Below are positions 17,110-26,453 of a DNA stretch of 64,000 nucleotides, one piece after another. The notes under the pieces were generated by a model. The model was not told the origin of the DNA. It made no database searches and was given only the letters and a program-made list of their open reading frames with translations. Position 1 is the stretch's first letter, and each line of letters begins with the position of its first letter. Made by a program: the position numbers and the translations under genes. Location of the stretch: assembly GCF_024300825.1 (NCBI RefSeq), contig NZ_CP101324.1, positions 1 to 64,000 on the forward strand, given 5' to 3'. Origin of the DNA: Natronomonas gomsonensis. GTDB taxonomy: Archaea > Halobacteriota > Halobacteria > Halobacteriales > Haloarculaceae.

Positions 17110-19893
17110 ATGACTGATACACTTCCGTTCGATGCCGTCCGCGAGCTCGACGTCGACGGGACGACGTACAAGATGGCCGATCTTCGAGCACTCGAAGAGC
17201 AGGGGCTCTGTGACCTCGACACGCTCCCTGTGAGCATCCGTATTCTGCTTGAGTCGGTGCTCCGGAACGCCGACGGCGAAACTGTTACTGCAGCGGATGT
17301 CAAGAATGCTGCTGGCTGGAAGCCAGACGTACCGGACGCAGAGGTTCCGTTCTCTCCATCACGAGTCGTCCTACAGGATCTCACTGGCGTGCCCGCAGTT
17401 GTCGACCTGGCGGCCCTTCGATCCGAAGTCGACCGCAAAGATCGGGACCCGACCCTGGTCGAACCAGAGATCCCTATTGATCTCGTAATCGACCACAGCG
17501 TCCAAGTCGACTACTTCGACTCCGAGGACGCCTACGAGAAGAACGTCGAACTGGAGTACGAGCGCAACGCCGAACGGTATCGCGCGATCAAGTGGGCGCA
17601 GAACGCCTTCGAGAACTTCAACGTCGTCCCGCCGGGGACCGGCATCGTCCACCAGGTGAATCTCGAGCATCTGGGCCGGGTCGTCCACGCCCGCGAGCGA
17701 GACGGTGAGAAATGGCTCCTGCCGGACACACTCGTCGGCACGGACAGCCACACCCCAATGATCGGTGGCATCGGTGTGGTCGGCTGGGGCGTCGGCGGCA
17801 TTGAAGCGGAAGCGGCAATGCTCGGTCAGCCGGTCACGATGAAACTTCCCGAGGTCGTCGGCGTCCGCCTCGAAGGCGAATTACCCGAGGGCGCGACGGC
17901 GACGGATCTCGTGCTCCACATCACCGAACGGCTCCGCGAGGTCGGCGTCGTCGACCGGTTCGTCGAATTCTTCGGTCCTGGTGTGGAGAATCTCACAGTC
18001 CCCGACCGGGCCACGATCGCCAATATGGCGCCCGAACAGGGCTCGACGATCAGTATGTTCCCGGTCGACGAGCAGACGCTCGAGTATCTCGAACTCACCG
18101 GGCGTGACCCCGCCCACATCGACCTTGTTCGCGAGTACCTCGAAGCGCAAGGGCTATTCGGAGAACAGGAACCGGAATACACCGAGGTGGTCGAGTTCGA
18201 TCTTTCGACTGTTGAGCCGAGTCTCGCCGGACATAAGCGGCCACAGGACCGGATTCCGATGGGGGACGTGAAACAGAGCTTCCGGGGACTTCTCCACGGG
18301 GAGTTCGAAGACGACCTCGATGATGTCGACGAAGACGCCCTACAGCGGTGGCTCGGCGAAGGTGATGCAGCTGGTGCGGAGACCGACGGCGGTGTTCAGG
18401 TCGAACCCGAATCGGAACTGCACCCGTTAACCAAACGCATTGAGGTCGACCTCGACGGTGAGACAGTGGAAATTGGACACGGAGACGTCCTCGTCAGCGC
18501 CATCACGAGCTGTACGAACACTTCGAACCCGTCGGTGATGATCGCTGCTGGTCTGCTTGCCCAGAACGCCGTCGAGAAAGGTTTAGATGTCCCGCCGTAC
18601 GTCAAGACGAGTCTCGCACCCGGCAGTCGCGTCGTCACGCAGTACCTCGAGGAATCGGGCCTGCTTCCGTATCTCGAAGAGCTCGGGTACGCGGTCGTCG
18701 GCTACGGCTGTACCACTTGTATCGGGAACGCCGGACCACTTCCCGATCCCATCGAGCAAGCGATCGACGACCACGACCTCTGGACGACGAGCGTCCTCTC
18801 CGGAAATCGGAACTTCGAGGCGCGTATTCACCCGAAGATCCGCGCGAACTACCTCGCGAGCCCGCCGCTCGTCGTCGCCTACGGCCTCGCAGGGCGGATG
18901 GACGTCGACCTCGAGAACGAGCCGCTAGGCACCGACGAGGAGGGGGGATCGGTGTATCTGGCGGACATCTGGCCCGACGCAGCGGACGTGCAGGCAGCAA
19001 TCCACGAGAACGTCTCTCCTGGGATGTTCGAGGAGAAGTATGCCTCTGTGTTCGAGGGTGACGAGCGGTGGGCTGCTCTCGACGCGCCCACAGGTGACGT
19101 CTACGAGTGGGACGACGACTCGACATACATCCGAGAGCCGCCGTTCTTCCAAGACTTCCCCCTCGAGAAACCCGGCGTCGCCGATATTGAGGATACACGC
19201 TGCCTGCTGACACTCGGCGATACCGTTACGACCGACCACATCAGCCCTGCTGGCCCCTTCGGATCTGACCTCCCTGCCGGCCAGTGGCTGCTCGATAACG
19301 GCGTTGAGCCGCACGAGTTCAACACCTACGGCGCGCGCCGGGGCAACCACGAGGTGATGATGCGGGGAACGTTCGCCAATGTCCGCATCGAGAACGAGAT
19401 GCTCGACGATGTCGAGGGTGGCTATACGATCCACCACCCAACCGACGAGCAGACGACCGTGTTCGAAGCCAGCCAGCGCTACCGCGAGGAGGGAGTCCCG
19501 CTCGTCGTGATGGCGGGCGAAGAGTTCGGTACCGGCTCCAGCCGGGACTGGGCGGCGAAAGGAACGGACCTACTCGGTGTTCGCGCAACCATCGCCGAGA
19601 GTTACGAGCGCATCTACCGCGACAACCTCGTCGGCATGGGTGTGCTCCCCCTGCAGTTCGATGATGGCGACTCGTGGGAATCTCTCGGTCTGGATGGGTC
19701 GGAGATCTTCACGATCCACGGCCTCGATGACGGGCTCGACGTGATGGACGAACTGACCGTTATCGCCGAGCGTGCGGACGGGTCGACTGTCGAGTTCCCG
19801 GTCACAGCACAGGTCGGCACGCCGGCCGCCGTGACCTATATCGAACACGGCGGCATCCTCCACTACGTCCTTAGACGGCTCCTCACGCGATAA
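17110..19893 (+). CDS. acnA: Aconitate hydratase (AcnA/IRP type)
   Basis: A cytosolic TCA-cycle enzyme that interconverts citrate and isocitrate through an oxygen- and copper-sensitive [4Fe-4S] cluster. The 927-residue protein has the cluster ligands in ITSCTNTSNPS (about residues 463-473) and YGCTTCIGNAG (about 533-543), VGTDSHTPMIGG in the core, and the C-terminal swivel domain with GEEFGTGSSRDWAAKG. This is full length for the AcnA/IRP group. ATG 17110 is chosen over a TTG at 17077. A TCA enzyme inside a copper island is unusual. Confidence 0.95.
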   Translation: MTDTLPFDAVRELDVDGTTYKMADLRALEEQGLCDLDTLPVSIRILLESVLRNADGETVTAADVKNAAGWKPDVPDAEVPFSPSRVVLQDLTGVPAVVDLAALRSEVDRKDRDPTLVEPEIPIDLVIDHSVQVDYFDSEDAYEKNVELEYERNAERYRAIKWAQNAFENFNVVPPGTGIVHQVNLEHLGRVVHARERDGEKWLLPDTLVGTDSHTPMIGGIGVVGWGVGGIEAEAAMLGQPVTMKLPEVVGVRLEGELPEGATATDLVLHITERLREVGVVDRFVEFFGPGVENLTVPDRATIANMAPEQGSTISMFPVDEQTLEYLELTGRDPAHIDLVREYLEAQGLFGEQEPEYTEVVEFDLSTVEPSLAGHKRPQDRIPMGDVKQSFRGLLHGEFEDDLDDVDEDALQRWLGEGDAAGAETDGGVQVEPESELHPLTKRIEVDLDGETVEIGHGDVLVSAITSCTNTSNPSVMIAAGLLAQNAVEKGLDVPPYVKTSLAPGSRVVTQYLEESGLLPYLEELGYAVVGYGCTTCIGNAGPLPDPIEQAIDDHDLWTTSVLSGNRNFEARIHPKIRANYLASPPLVVAYGLAGRMDVDLENEPLGTDEEGGSVYLADIWPDAADVQAAIHENVSPGMFEEKYASVFEGDERWAALDAPTGDVYEWDDDSTYIREPPFFQDFPLEKPGVADIEDTRCLLTLGDTVTTDHISPAGPFGSDLPAGQWLLDNGVEPHEFNTYGARRGNHEVMMRGTFANVRIENEMLDDVEGGYTIHHPTDEQTTVFEASQRYREEGVPLVVMAGEEFGTGSSRDWAAKGTDLLGVRATIAESYERIYRDNLVGMGVLPLQFDDGDSWESLGLDGSEIFTIHGLDDGLDVMDELTVIAERADGSTVEFPVTAQVGTPAAVTYIEHGGILHYVLRRLLTR

Positions 19894-19961
19894 TCTCTCT
19901 CAACTGACTCTATTTCTGGAAGCACAAGCAACACGAATAACTTTGAGTCCAAATTAGCGTT

Positions 19962-20462
19962 TCAATCGTGCGTAGACTCTGTTCGGATGATGCCCGCTAC
20001 GTTATCCATCTGAGCTGAAACGTGTGCACTCTCACCAGCAACATGCGTAATTAAATCGTCCAGAGTGATCATCCCGATAACGCTCCCGTCTTCAACAACC
20101 GGGACGTGTCGAGCACCCGCTTCGTTCATTTGTCTCAGGACTTTTGGAATCTCAGCATCTGCTGGCACAGTAAGTGGGTCACGCGTCATCACGTCAGCAG
20201 CTCGTACGTCGTCTCCACTAGTCTCGGCTGTGAGCACACTTAACTCGCTTTCCTCGGTGAGCAGGTTAGCAATCAGGTCTCGGTCGGTGATGATACCAGA
20301 GATCTGATCGGATTCTTCGACGACCACGTACCTGGCACACCGCGATTGGGAGATCATCGTGTGAGCGATCTCGGCAACCGTGGCGTCAGGCGTGACACGG
20401 GCGACCGACTCATCAGCAATACGACCAATGTCCATCCGGAGGTCAGTTGGTCTGGTACCCAT
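19962..20462 (-). CDS. Tandem CBS-domain protein
   Basis: The 166-residue protein is made of two CBS repeats (about residues 12-65 and 88-145; motifs GIITDRDLIA and GMITLDDLI), which usually bind adenine nucleotides and act as energy sensors. It has no catalytic domain, signal or membrane segment, so it is a stand-alone regulatory module. It is convergent with aconitase. A TTTGAGTCCAAA sequence (19942-19953) just after its stop weakly resembles the copper-box. Confidence 0.88.
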   Translation of the reverse strand: MGTRPTDLRMDIGRIADESVARVTPDATVAEIAHTMISQSRCARYVVVEESDQISGIITDRDLIANLLTEESELSVLTAETSGDDVRAADVMTRDPLTVPADAEIPKVLRQMNEAGARHVPVVEDGSVIGMITLDDLITHVAGESAHVSAQMDNVAGIIRTESTHD

Positions 20463-20614
20463 GCTAATCAGTACGACTCATAACAGGAAATAGCTTAGCA
20501 TCAGCTGGTCGTCATAGAAATCCTCCACTCTTCAACCCTGAGAGACGACAATCTCCAAACTTTGTGAAGTTACAAAAAGTGTTACCAGCTACGCCACTAT
20601 CCAAGAGCGCTGGC

Positions 20615-20623
20615 TTTTATAAT
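20615..20623 (+). promoter_or_regulatory. TATA box of the UspA gene
   Basis: TTTTATAAT stands 24-32 bases before the UspA ATG at 20647. This spacing would start transcription almost at the start codon, which is the usual leaderless arrangement in haloarchaea. Confidence 0.55.
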
Positions 20624-20646
20624 CTAGTCTCAATAAGTAAAGAGAA

Positions 20647-21096
20647 ATGTACGATACGGTTTTGCTCTCGACTGACGGGACAGTTGCTTCTGAGGAAGCT
20701 GAATCCCATGCTATCGCGCTAGCAGAGGCCCATAATGCCGATCTTCATGTTCTGTATGTAGTCGATGAGGACGTCGTAACAGCATACAGCGGTGACGAGT
20801 ACGTTGATGAAGCCGAGGGCCCAGAACATGGCCTCGAAGAACTTGGAACGGAAACAATCGCAGACATCCAATATAAAGCGAAGGAGGTCGGTGTCAATGT
20901 TGTCAAAGCAATTGAGCACGGCCGACCGGCTGAGACGATTGTACGGTATGCTGATGTCGAAGATATGGATCTACTTGTACTTGGAACGAAACACCGGCCG
21001 GAAGAATACCGGGCCTTGCTCGGAAGCGTGACCGACCGCGTCCTTCGATTGACGACCCGCCCAGCGACCGTCGTGAAGACGGAAGTCGACGAATAG
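20647..21096 (+). CDS. Universal stress protein (UspA family)
   Basis: A cytosolic alpha/beta nucleotide-binding stress protein (149 aa, family-typical). It begins with YDTVLLSTDGTVASEEAESHA and has the C-terminal Usp signature, here LGTKHRPEEYRALLGSVTDRVLRLT, close to the ATP-binding G-x2-G-x9-G-S pattern. It sits alone with its own TATA box, convergent with the SHOCT protein gene. Codon use is a little more A/T-rich than the neighbours, which may reflect a separate origin. Confidence 0.88.
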   Translation: MYDTVLLSTDGTVASEEAESHAIALAEAHNADLHVLYVVDEDVVTAYSGDEYVDEAEGPEHGLEELGTETIADIQYKAKEVGVNVVKAIEHGRPAETIVRYADVEDMDLLVLGTKHRPEEYRALLGSVTDRVLRLTTRPATVVKTEVDE

Positions 21097-21107
21097 GGGA
21101 AGAACAG

Positions 21108-21506
21108 TCAGTAACGGCCGCCGTCAGGCGTGAGTCGGGCGCGCCGGCGTTCGAACTCCTCGTCGTCGATTTCGCCGCGAGCGTACCGTTCCTGGAGGAC
21201 AGCGAGTGCGCTATCCTCGGTGGGGCCGTCCGATGGCGACCGCGTTGTCAGCCAGTAGACGATGTAGACGGGAAGGGCGATCAGAAGTGCCATCCACAGC
21301 AAACCGATCAACATCATCCCCCAGCTCCATATTCCCCACCCGGCCATGTGACCATCATTCCACATCCCGTCATGCCAGTCCCACATCACTGTATCTGGAA
21401 CAGCAGCGTGCGTCAGAGTCATTCCAATGATGACGGCTAGCGTCAGTGCTCCGATGACGATGAGTCCCAGAGAACGAATCCCGCGTGCTTGAATTGGATT
21501 TTGCAT
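21108..21506 (-). CDS. SHOCT-domain membrane protein
   Basis: The 132-residue protein has two membrane segments (about residues 12-30 and 60-82). A C-terminal SHOCT module follows: ALAVLQERYARGEIDDEEFERRRARL, the short helical motif found at the ends of many bacterial and archaeal membrane proteins. His/Trp-rich stretches (MWDWHDGMWNDGHMAG) lie outside the first helix and could bind metal. It follows the DoxX gene by 30 bases on the same strand, so they likely share an mRNA. Confidence 0.82.
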   Translation of the reverse strand: MQNPIQARGIRSLGLIVIGALTLAVIIGMTLTHAAVPDTVMWDWHDGMWNDGHMAGWGIWSWGMMLIGLLWMALLIALPVYIVYWLTTRSPSDGPTEDSALAVLQERYARGEIDDEEFERRRARLTPDGGRY

Positions 21507-21536
21507 TATTGTACTCCTGAAGAGAGTTCGGCGTGG

Positions 21537-22097
21537 TTAGCCGAGGATGTATTCGAGGGCGGGGTAGCGCTCGACGAGCGCTTCGCCGCCGATCTCGTAC
21601 TGTTCGATGTACTGGTCGAGACCCAGGATGCGGCCCGCAGCGAACGCGGCGACCGCGAGGAACACGAGCATGTACGCGAAGTCCCCGTTGATGAACCCGT
21701 GGCCCATGTCCCAGTTGCCGAAGTAGAACATGAGCATCATGAGCGCGCCGAAGAACGCCGCGAGGCGAACGAACGCGCCGACGAGCAGGCCGAGGCCGAT
21801 GAACAGCTCGCCCCACGGGACGGCGATGTTCGCGAACTCGACGAACCACGGCGTACTACCCATCCACGCGAACAGGCCCGCGAGCGGATTCCCGTTCGTC
21901 GCCGCGACGTTCGACAGGTAACCGCCCGCGGCGAACTCGCCGGTGATCTTCGTGAACCCGGAGTACGCGAACGCGTAGCCCATCATGAGACGGAGCGCGA
22001 GCACGAACCACGCACTGAGACTGTGAACTTTCCCGCCGACGGTCAGACCGCCGACTCTGCTCTCGAGCTGATTCATGCCGGAGTCGAGTGTGGACAT
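21537..22097 (-). CDS. DoxX-family membrane protein
   Basis: A four-helix membrane protein (186 aa) of the DoxX/DoxD group, related to a subunit of thiosulfate:quinone oxidoreductase and widespread as a stand-alone stress-linked protein. Seen features are LRLMMGYAFAYSGFTKITG in the first helix, a middle ELFIGLGLLVGAFVRLAAFFGALMM segment and a final FLAVAAFAAG helix. It is divergent from a small winged-helix gene, with a TATA-like TTATATC (rightward 22137-22144) upstream. Confidence 0.85.
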   Translation of the reverse strand: MSTLDSGMNQLESRVGGLTVGGKVHSLSAWFVLALRLMMGYAFAYSGFTKITGEFAAGGYLSNVAATNGNPLAGLFAWMGSTPWFVEFANIAVPWGELFIGLGLLVGAFVRLAAFFGALMMLMFYFGNWDMGHGFINGDFAYMLVFLAVAAFAAGRILGLDQYIEQYEIGGEALVERYPALEYILG

Positions 22098-22180
22098 AGT
22101 TATTGCACCTTCAACTATCAGTACGGAGGCAGAGACGATATAACGGCGAGCCGGCGTTCTGAGTCAGAAAATCGGCGGGC

Positions 22181-22187
22181 TATATTA
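22181..22187 (+). promoter_or_regulatory. TATA box of the small winged-helix gene
   Basis: TATATTA stands 25-31 bases before the GTG at 22212. This supports a leaderless transcript and the choice of that GTG as start codon. Confidence 0.5.
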
Positions 22188-22211
22188 CGCTCCTGTCGCG
22201 AGTAGAGACGT

Positions 22212-22562
22212 GTGACCGAGGAGTCCGACCCGTCGGAAATCTTCGCTACACTCGACGACGAGTACGCTCGCGACATCCTCGTGGCGACGAAGACCGACCG
22301 ACTGTCTGCGAAGGAACTCAGCGATGAATGTGACATGTCACGCCCGACCGTCTCGCGCCGTGTCACCCGCCTCGTCGAGCAGGGCCTCCTCGAAGAGTAT
22401 ACGCACGTCGACCCCGGAGGACGGCACTACAGCGAGTACGAGGCTCGTCTCGAACGTATTGAAGTCCTCCTCCAGGCAGAGGGCTTCGATGTCCAGATCG
22501 ACATCCAGCCTGACCCCGCCGACCGGATTACGACCATCTTCGAGGAAATGCGGGGAGACTGA
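22212..22562 (+). CDS. Winged-helix transcription regulator
   Basis: A 116-residue haloarchaeal ArsR/TrmB-like regulator with EIFATLDDEYARDILVATK as first helices, then SAKELSDECDMSRPTVSRRVTRLVEQGL as the HTH, and a short wing. It starts with GTG, supported by the TATA box 25-31 bases upstream. The next gene, a small membrane protein, starts 3 bases after its stop, so the pair forms a unit. Signal unknown; divergence from DoxX suggests it may control that gene. Confidence 0.82.
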   Translation: MTEESDPSEIFATLDDEYARDILVATKTDRLSAKELSDECDMSRPTVSRRVTRLVEQGLLEEYTHVDPGGRHYSEYEARLERIEVLLQAEGFDVQIDIQPDPADRITTIFEEMRGD

Positions 22563-22565
22563 ATC

Positions 22566-22841
22566 ATGGACCACACGCTATTCGTCATCGGCAAACTGTT
22601 CACGACCGCGTTAGCACTGGTCATCGCATATCAGGCCTATCGCGGGTACCAACGACATCACACGCAGTTACTCCTGTACGTCGCCGCCGGCTTCGCATTG
22701 GTCGGGCTTGGCGGCCTCCTTGAAGGCGTCCTCTTCGAACTCCTCCAGGTGTCGATCTTCGAAGCAGGATTCGTCGCAGCACTCGTCACCGCAGCCGGGA
22801 TGCTGTCTATCCTCTACGCCCTGTATGCCCCGAATCCATAA
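22566..22841 (+). CDS. Small three-helix membrane protein
   Basis: The 91-residue protein is nearly all membrane: three hydrophobic helices (about residues 5-22, 33-55, 63-88) with short charged loops (YRGYQRHHTQ). I do not recognise a functional family, but such proteins commonly follow a small winged-helix gene in haloarchaea, as here. It may be a membrane partner of that regulator. Confidence 0.68.
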   Translation: MDHTLFVIGKLFTTALALVIAYQAYRGYQRHHTQLLLYVAAGFALVGLGGLLEGVLFELLQVSIFEAGFVAALVTAAGMLSILYALYAPNP

Positions 22842-22978
22842 GGATTCAGGACGCCCATTCGACAAGCGGCCTCTGCGCGTCGTGCCCGGTTCGAAGCCGC
22901 TACTGTTCGGACTCCCCTCGTTCTCGATAGTGTAGCGTCGCAGTGGGAGTTATATCCATATCGGTCGTACCATATCGT

Positions 22979-23374
22979 ATGATTCGAACACTCGTCGGTG
23001 TCCTCGGCGCTATCTCAGCGCTGTTCCCGGACGAAATCGTCGAGCTCTTCGAGAAACTCGCCATTTCGAATCCAGACGAGGGAACAGTGAGAGGGTGGAT
23101 ACGTCCAGCAGTCCGGTCGGAGGGTGTTCTGATAGCTGCGCTTTCACTCTTTAACGGGCGAGCATACGCATTGCTGATGAATCTTACCGGCGTGTTCGGT
23201 GCGATAGTCCTCTTATTTCCCGACCTGTATCAGAGATTTGCCACCGCGTTCCTGTACGAGCGTCCAGAGTCGATAGAATGGAACGAGCGATTCCGCTTGG
23301 GCATTCGGGCTATCGGCGCACTCTATGTCTTTTTAGCGGCGAAGACGTACAGAGAGCGTCACAACGATACTTGA
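22979..23374 (+). CDS. Hypothetical membrane protein
   Basis: The 131-residue protein starts MIRTLVGVLGAISALFPDEI and has about three hydrophobic segments (residues 2-15, 50-75, 108-123). It shows an internal resemblance between GVLGAISALFPDEIVELFEKL and GVFGAIVLLFPDLYQRFATAF, suggesting a duplicated unit. ATG 22979 is preferred to an upstream start at 22943, which adds no domain. Function unknown. Confidence 0.6.
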   Translation: MIRTLVGVLGAISALFPDEIVELFEKLAISNPDEGTVRGWIRPAVRSEGVLIAALSLFNGRAYALLMNLTGVFGAIVLLFPDLYQRFATAFLYERPESIEWNERFRLGIRAIGALYVFLAAKTYRERHNDT

Positions 23375-23435
23375 GCCACCTCGCTATTGACACCTGGCGC
23401 ATCCGATGTCTAGTTCGTTACGGCCGCAGGTATCA

Positions 23436-23449
23436 CTTTGAATCTAAAG
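23436..23449. promoter_or_regulatory. Copper-box palindrome upstream of copZ2-copB
   Basis: CTTTGAATCTAAAG lies 71-84 bp before the second HMA chaperone and matches the copA palindrome. The distance is about the same as for copA (75 bp). Confidence 0.55.
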
Positions 23450-23520
23450 TTTGAGCCCCACGATATCAGTATGATCGAAGGGGAAATCCGCTAAAGAGAG
23501 GAGGCCGTGTGTATCCCTGT

Positions 23521-23718
23521 ATGACGACGACGATCATCGTGGAAGGCATGACGTGCGGTCACTGTGAGCAGACGGTCGAAGAGGCCCTCGAAGAGGTATC
23601 CGGCGTGACTGACGTGACCGTCGACAGGGAGAGCGAACAGGCGAGCGTCGATGGTGAGGCAAATGTCACAGCTCTCGTGGAGGCCGTCGAAGACGCCGGG
23701 TACACCGCTTACGCCTGA
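23521..23718 (+). CDS. copZ: CopZ-like HMA copper chaperone, second copy
   Basis: A 65-residue HMA domain with VEGMTCGHCEQTVEEAL (CxxC near residues 12-15). It closely resembles the chaperone at 16835-17038; both end in a VEDAGY-type motif. It lies 132 bp upstream of the CopB-type ATPase in the same direction and is preceded by a copper-box palindrome, so it likely serves that pump or cytosolic copper buffering. The internal ATG at 23521 is used because 23509 adds only MYPC. Confidence 0.87.
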   Translation: MTTTIIVEGMTCGHCEQTVEEALEEVSGVTDVTVDRESEQASVDGEANVTALVEAVEDAGYTAYA

Positions 23719-23850
23719 GAATCGCGCGGACCACTCCGAGACAACGGCCAACCGTTGTCTTTGAAGCTTCGCTACGCTGGTCCTGCTGTACAGTTTCAGT
23801 GGGGAAGATTCAGGGGGCCAGCGGATCCACCTCTACAGAGAATATGGGCT

Positions 23851-26133
23851 ATGGACGACCACAAAGATACAAATGAGAATCCCCCTGGAGGGGAACACCA
23901 GCAGGACGACAGCAGTCACCAGCACGAACACGGCGAGCAGGATGAATCGGACGCCGAGTCGGACGAGCAGCGGGTAGAACAGGAGCTACTGGAAGAAGAG
24001 GCACACCCTGCTGCGGAGAGTGAGACGGTGCTCGACGAGCAGCACGAGCACGCTGGACACGAGGGCGAAGGACACGACCACGGTTCCCATGAGGGCCACG
24101 GTGAGGGGCATGGCGGGATGCACGAGGGCCACGAGCAGATGTTCCGCCGGCGCTTCTTCGTCTCGACGCTCCTGTCGATCCCAGTCCTGCTATACAGCGA
24201 AATGCTGCAGGAGTGGCTCGGGTTCTCCGTCCCCGCGTTCCCGGGCAGCGAGTGGATCAACCCCGTCTTCGCGGTCATCGTCTTCGCGTACGGTGGGATG
24301 CCGTTCCTCCAGATGGCGGTGCCGGAGCTGAAAGACCGGTCGCCGGGGATGATGACGTTGATCTCGATGGCGATCACCGTCGCGTTCGTCTACAGTCTCG
24401 CGAGCGTGGTCTTCCCGACGCAGTCTGCGTTTTTCTGGGAACTCGTCACGCTGATCGACATCATGCTGCTGGGCCACTGGGTCGAGATGCGGTCGGTCCG
24501 GCGGGCCTCCAGCGCGGTCGACGAACTGGCGAAACTGATGCCAGACACCGCCGAGCGTATTACCGACGACGGAGAAACCGAGGAGGTTCCCGTCAGGGAG
24601 CTCTCGGAAGGCGATCTCGTGCTCGTCCGGCCGGGCGCAAGTGTCCCTGCTGACGGCACCGTCGAGGAAGGTGATTCGGACGTCAACGAGTCGATGATCA
24701 CTGGCGAGTCCAAGCCCGTCTCGAAGGAGCCTGGCGACGAGGTCATCGGCGGCACCATCAACGGCGATGGTAGTCTCCGCGTCCGTGTTGGCGCGACGGG
24801 CGAGGAGACGACGCTGGCGGGCATCATGCGTCTCGTCGAGGAAGCCCAGCAGAGCAAGTCCAAGACGCAGGTACTGGCCGACCGGGCGGCAGGCTGGCTG
24901 TTCTACGTCGCGCTCGGGGCGGCAGTCGTGACGGCGATTGCGTGGACCGTCGCGGTCTCGTTCGACGCGACCGTCATCGAGCGAGTCGTGACGGTGCTCG
25001 TCATCGCCTGCCCACACGCCCTCGGACTCGCCATCCCGTTGGTCGTCGCGATCAACACGTCGCTCGCCGCTCGCAACGGGATGCTCGTTCGCGACCGCAT
25101 CGCGATGGAAGACGCACGGAATCTGGACGCGATCATCTTCGACAAGACAGGGACGCTTACCGAGGGCGAACACGGCGTCGTGGATATGGCGACCGTCAAC
25201 GGCGTCGACGAGGACGACGCGCTCGGGCTGGCGGCAGCCGTCGAGAGTGACTCCGAACACATGATCGCGCGAGCGATTCGCGAGGCCGCCGACGAGCGAG
25301 ACCTAACTACTCCCGACGCGACCGCCTTCGAGGCGATCAAAGGGCGAGGGGTTCGCGCAAACGTCGATGGAAACGAGGTGTACGTCGGTGGGCCGAACCT
25401 GTTGACCCAGCTCGATAGCGAGATCCCCGCCCATCTCCAGCGCTTCGCTGACGAGGCGGGACAGAACGCTCAAACGGTGGTGTATCTCGTTCGTGACAGT
25501 GAGTTGATCGCCGCGTTCGCGATGGCCGACGTAATCCGTGAAGAGAGTTTCCGCGTCGTCGACGCCCTCCACGATCTGGGAATCGAAGTGGCGATGCTGA
25601 CTGGCGACTCCCAGGACGTCGCCAACGCTGTCGCTGACGAACTGGGCATCGACACGGTGTTCGCCGAGGTCCTCCCCGAAGACAAAGACGAGAAAGTCCA
25701 GGAACTCCAAGACCAGGGGAAGCTCGTGGGGATGGTTGGTGACGGTGTAAACGATGCGCCGGCGCTGACGCGAGCCGACGTCGGGATCGCCATCGGGAGC
25801 GGCACCGACGTCGCCGTCCAGTCGGCGGATGTCATTCTCGTGCAGAACAACCCGATGGATGTAGTGCGACTCGTGAAACTCAGTAAGGCGAGCTACCGGA
25901 AGATGCAGGAGAACATCGTGTGGGCCGCCGGATACAACGTCTTCGCACTTCCGCTTGCAGCAGGCGTCTTGGCACCGATCGGGATTCTGCTCTCCCCCGC
26001 TGTGGGTGCGCTCCTGATGTCGTTGAGCACGGTCATCGTCGCCATCAACGCACAGCTGCTCCGCCGCGTGGACCTGTCCATCCCCGAGCTTCCAAGCGGG
26101 ACACCAGCGACTGACGCACAACCTGCAGACTGA
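23851..26133 (+). CDS. copB: P1B-3 copper ATPase (CopB type, CPH motif)
   Basis: A copper-translocating membrane ATPase (760 aa) of the CopB subgroup, which usually exports Cu and Ag. There is no CxxC HMA domain. Instead residues 1-110 are rich in His, Asp and Glu ([20 protein letters not shown]), a metal-binding tail typical of CopB. Other motifs are [20 protein letters not shown] (about residues 385-396), DKTGT (about 431), SEHMIA and GDGVNDAP. An upstream start at 23755 would add 32 residues without domain character. It follows a CopZ-like gene. Confidence 0.93.
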   Translation: MDDHKDTNENPPGGEHQQDDSSHQHEHGEQDESDAESDEQRVEQELLEEEAHPAAESETVLDEQHEHAGHEGEGHDHGSHEGHGEGHGGMHEGHEQMFRRRFFVSTLLSIPVLLYSEMLQEWLGFSVPAFPGSEWINPVFAVIVFAYGGMPFLQMAVPELKDRSPGMMTLISMAITVAFVYSLASVVFPTQSAFFWELVTLIDIMLLGHWVEMRSVRRASSAVDELAKLMPDTAERITDDGETEEVPVRELSEGDLVLVRPGASVPADGTVEEGDSDVNESMITGESKPVSKEPGDEVIGGTINGDGSLRVRVGATGEETTLAGIMRLVEEAQQSKSKTQVLADRAAGWLFYVALGAAVVTAIAWTVAVSFDATVIERVVTVLVIACPHALGLAIPLVVAINTSLAARNGMLVRDRIAMEDARNLDAIIFDKTGTLTEGEHGVVDMATVNGVDEDDALGLAAAVESDSEHMIARAIREAADERDLTTPDATAFEAIKGRGVRANVDGNEVYVGGPNLLTQLDSEIPAHLQRFADEAGQNAQTVVYLVRDSELIAAFAMADVIREESFRVVDALHDLGIEVAMLTGDSQDVANAVADELGIDTVFAEVLPEDKDEKVQELQDQGKLVGMVGDGVNDAPALTRADVGIAIGSGTDVAVQSADVILVQNNPMDVVRLVKLSKASYRKMQENIVWAAGYNVFALPLAAGVLAPIGILLSPAVGALLMSLSTVIVAINAQLLRRVDLSIPELPSGTPATDAQPAD

Positions 26134-26255
26134 AACGCTCCCGATCGCTTCGGAGCTTCTTTCAATTGAATTCGGTTGCTGGACAGCAGATGGCGACCTG
26201 CGTAATTTCGGTGGGTATCGCAATGCGGTCACCGGTTCCACAGTTTTCCCGAAGG

Positions 26256-26275
26256 GTGTATAGTTCGGTATACAC
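26256..26275. promoter_or_regulatory. Perfect inverted repeat GTGTATA-N6-TATACAC
   Basis: Seven-base arms separated by GTTCGG lie about 75-95 bp before a 34-codon gene. Symmetry and position suggest a dimeric regulator site. A TATA-like TTTATACC follows (about 26316-26323), 26-33 bp before the start codon. Confidence 0.45.
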
Positions 26276-26348
26276 AAACGCTTCCTCTGATGGGCGACAC
26301 TGCTGCGTCAGCACTAGGTTTATACCGTTAGACGGACTTTATTCCGAT

Positions 26349-26453
26349 ATGAGCCTCGAAGAGACGGTTGACTACCTCGCCGAGGAACTCGACCTCGAGC
26401 GAAGTGAACACGTCCGTGAGGTTGGTCAGTCGGTCGCCGAGCTTCGCGACTGA
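26349..26453 (+). CDS. 34-residue acidic small protein
   Basis: A short frame MSLEETVDYLAEELDLERSE... ending VAELRD, with strong helical, acidic character. TTTATACC stands about 26-33 bases upstream, so a leaderless transcript would start near the ATG, which supports it as a real gene. Its stop TGA directly abuts the stop of the convergent Doc/Fic-like gene (TGATCA). Small size, acidity and position would fit an antitoxin, but I recognise no family; this is only a hypothesis. Confidence 0.45.
   Translation: MSLEETVDYLAEELDLERSEHVREVGQSVAELRD

Noticed and set aside
19942-19953. TTTGAGTCCAAA as a fifth copper-box
   Set aside because: It lies between two convergent genes, after both stops, so it cannot serve a promoter of either gene.
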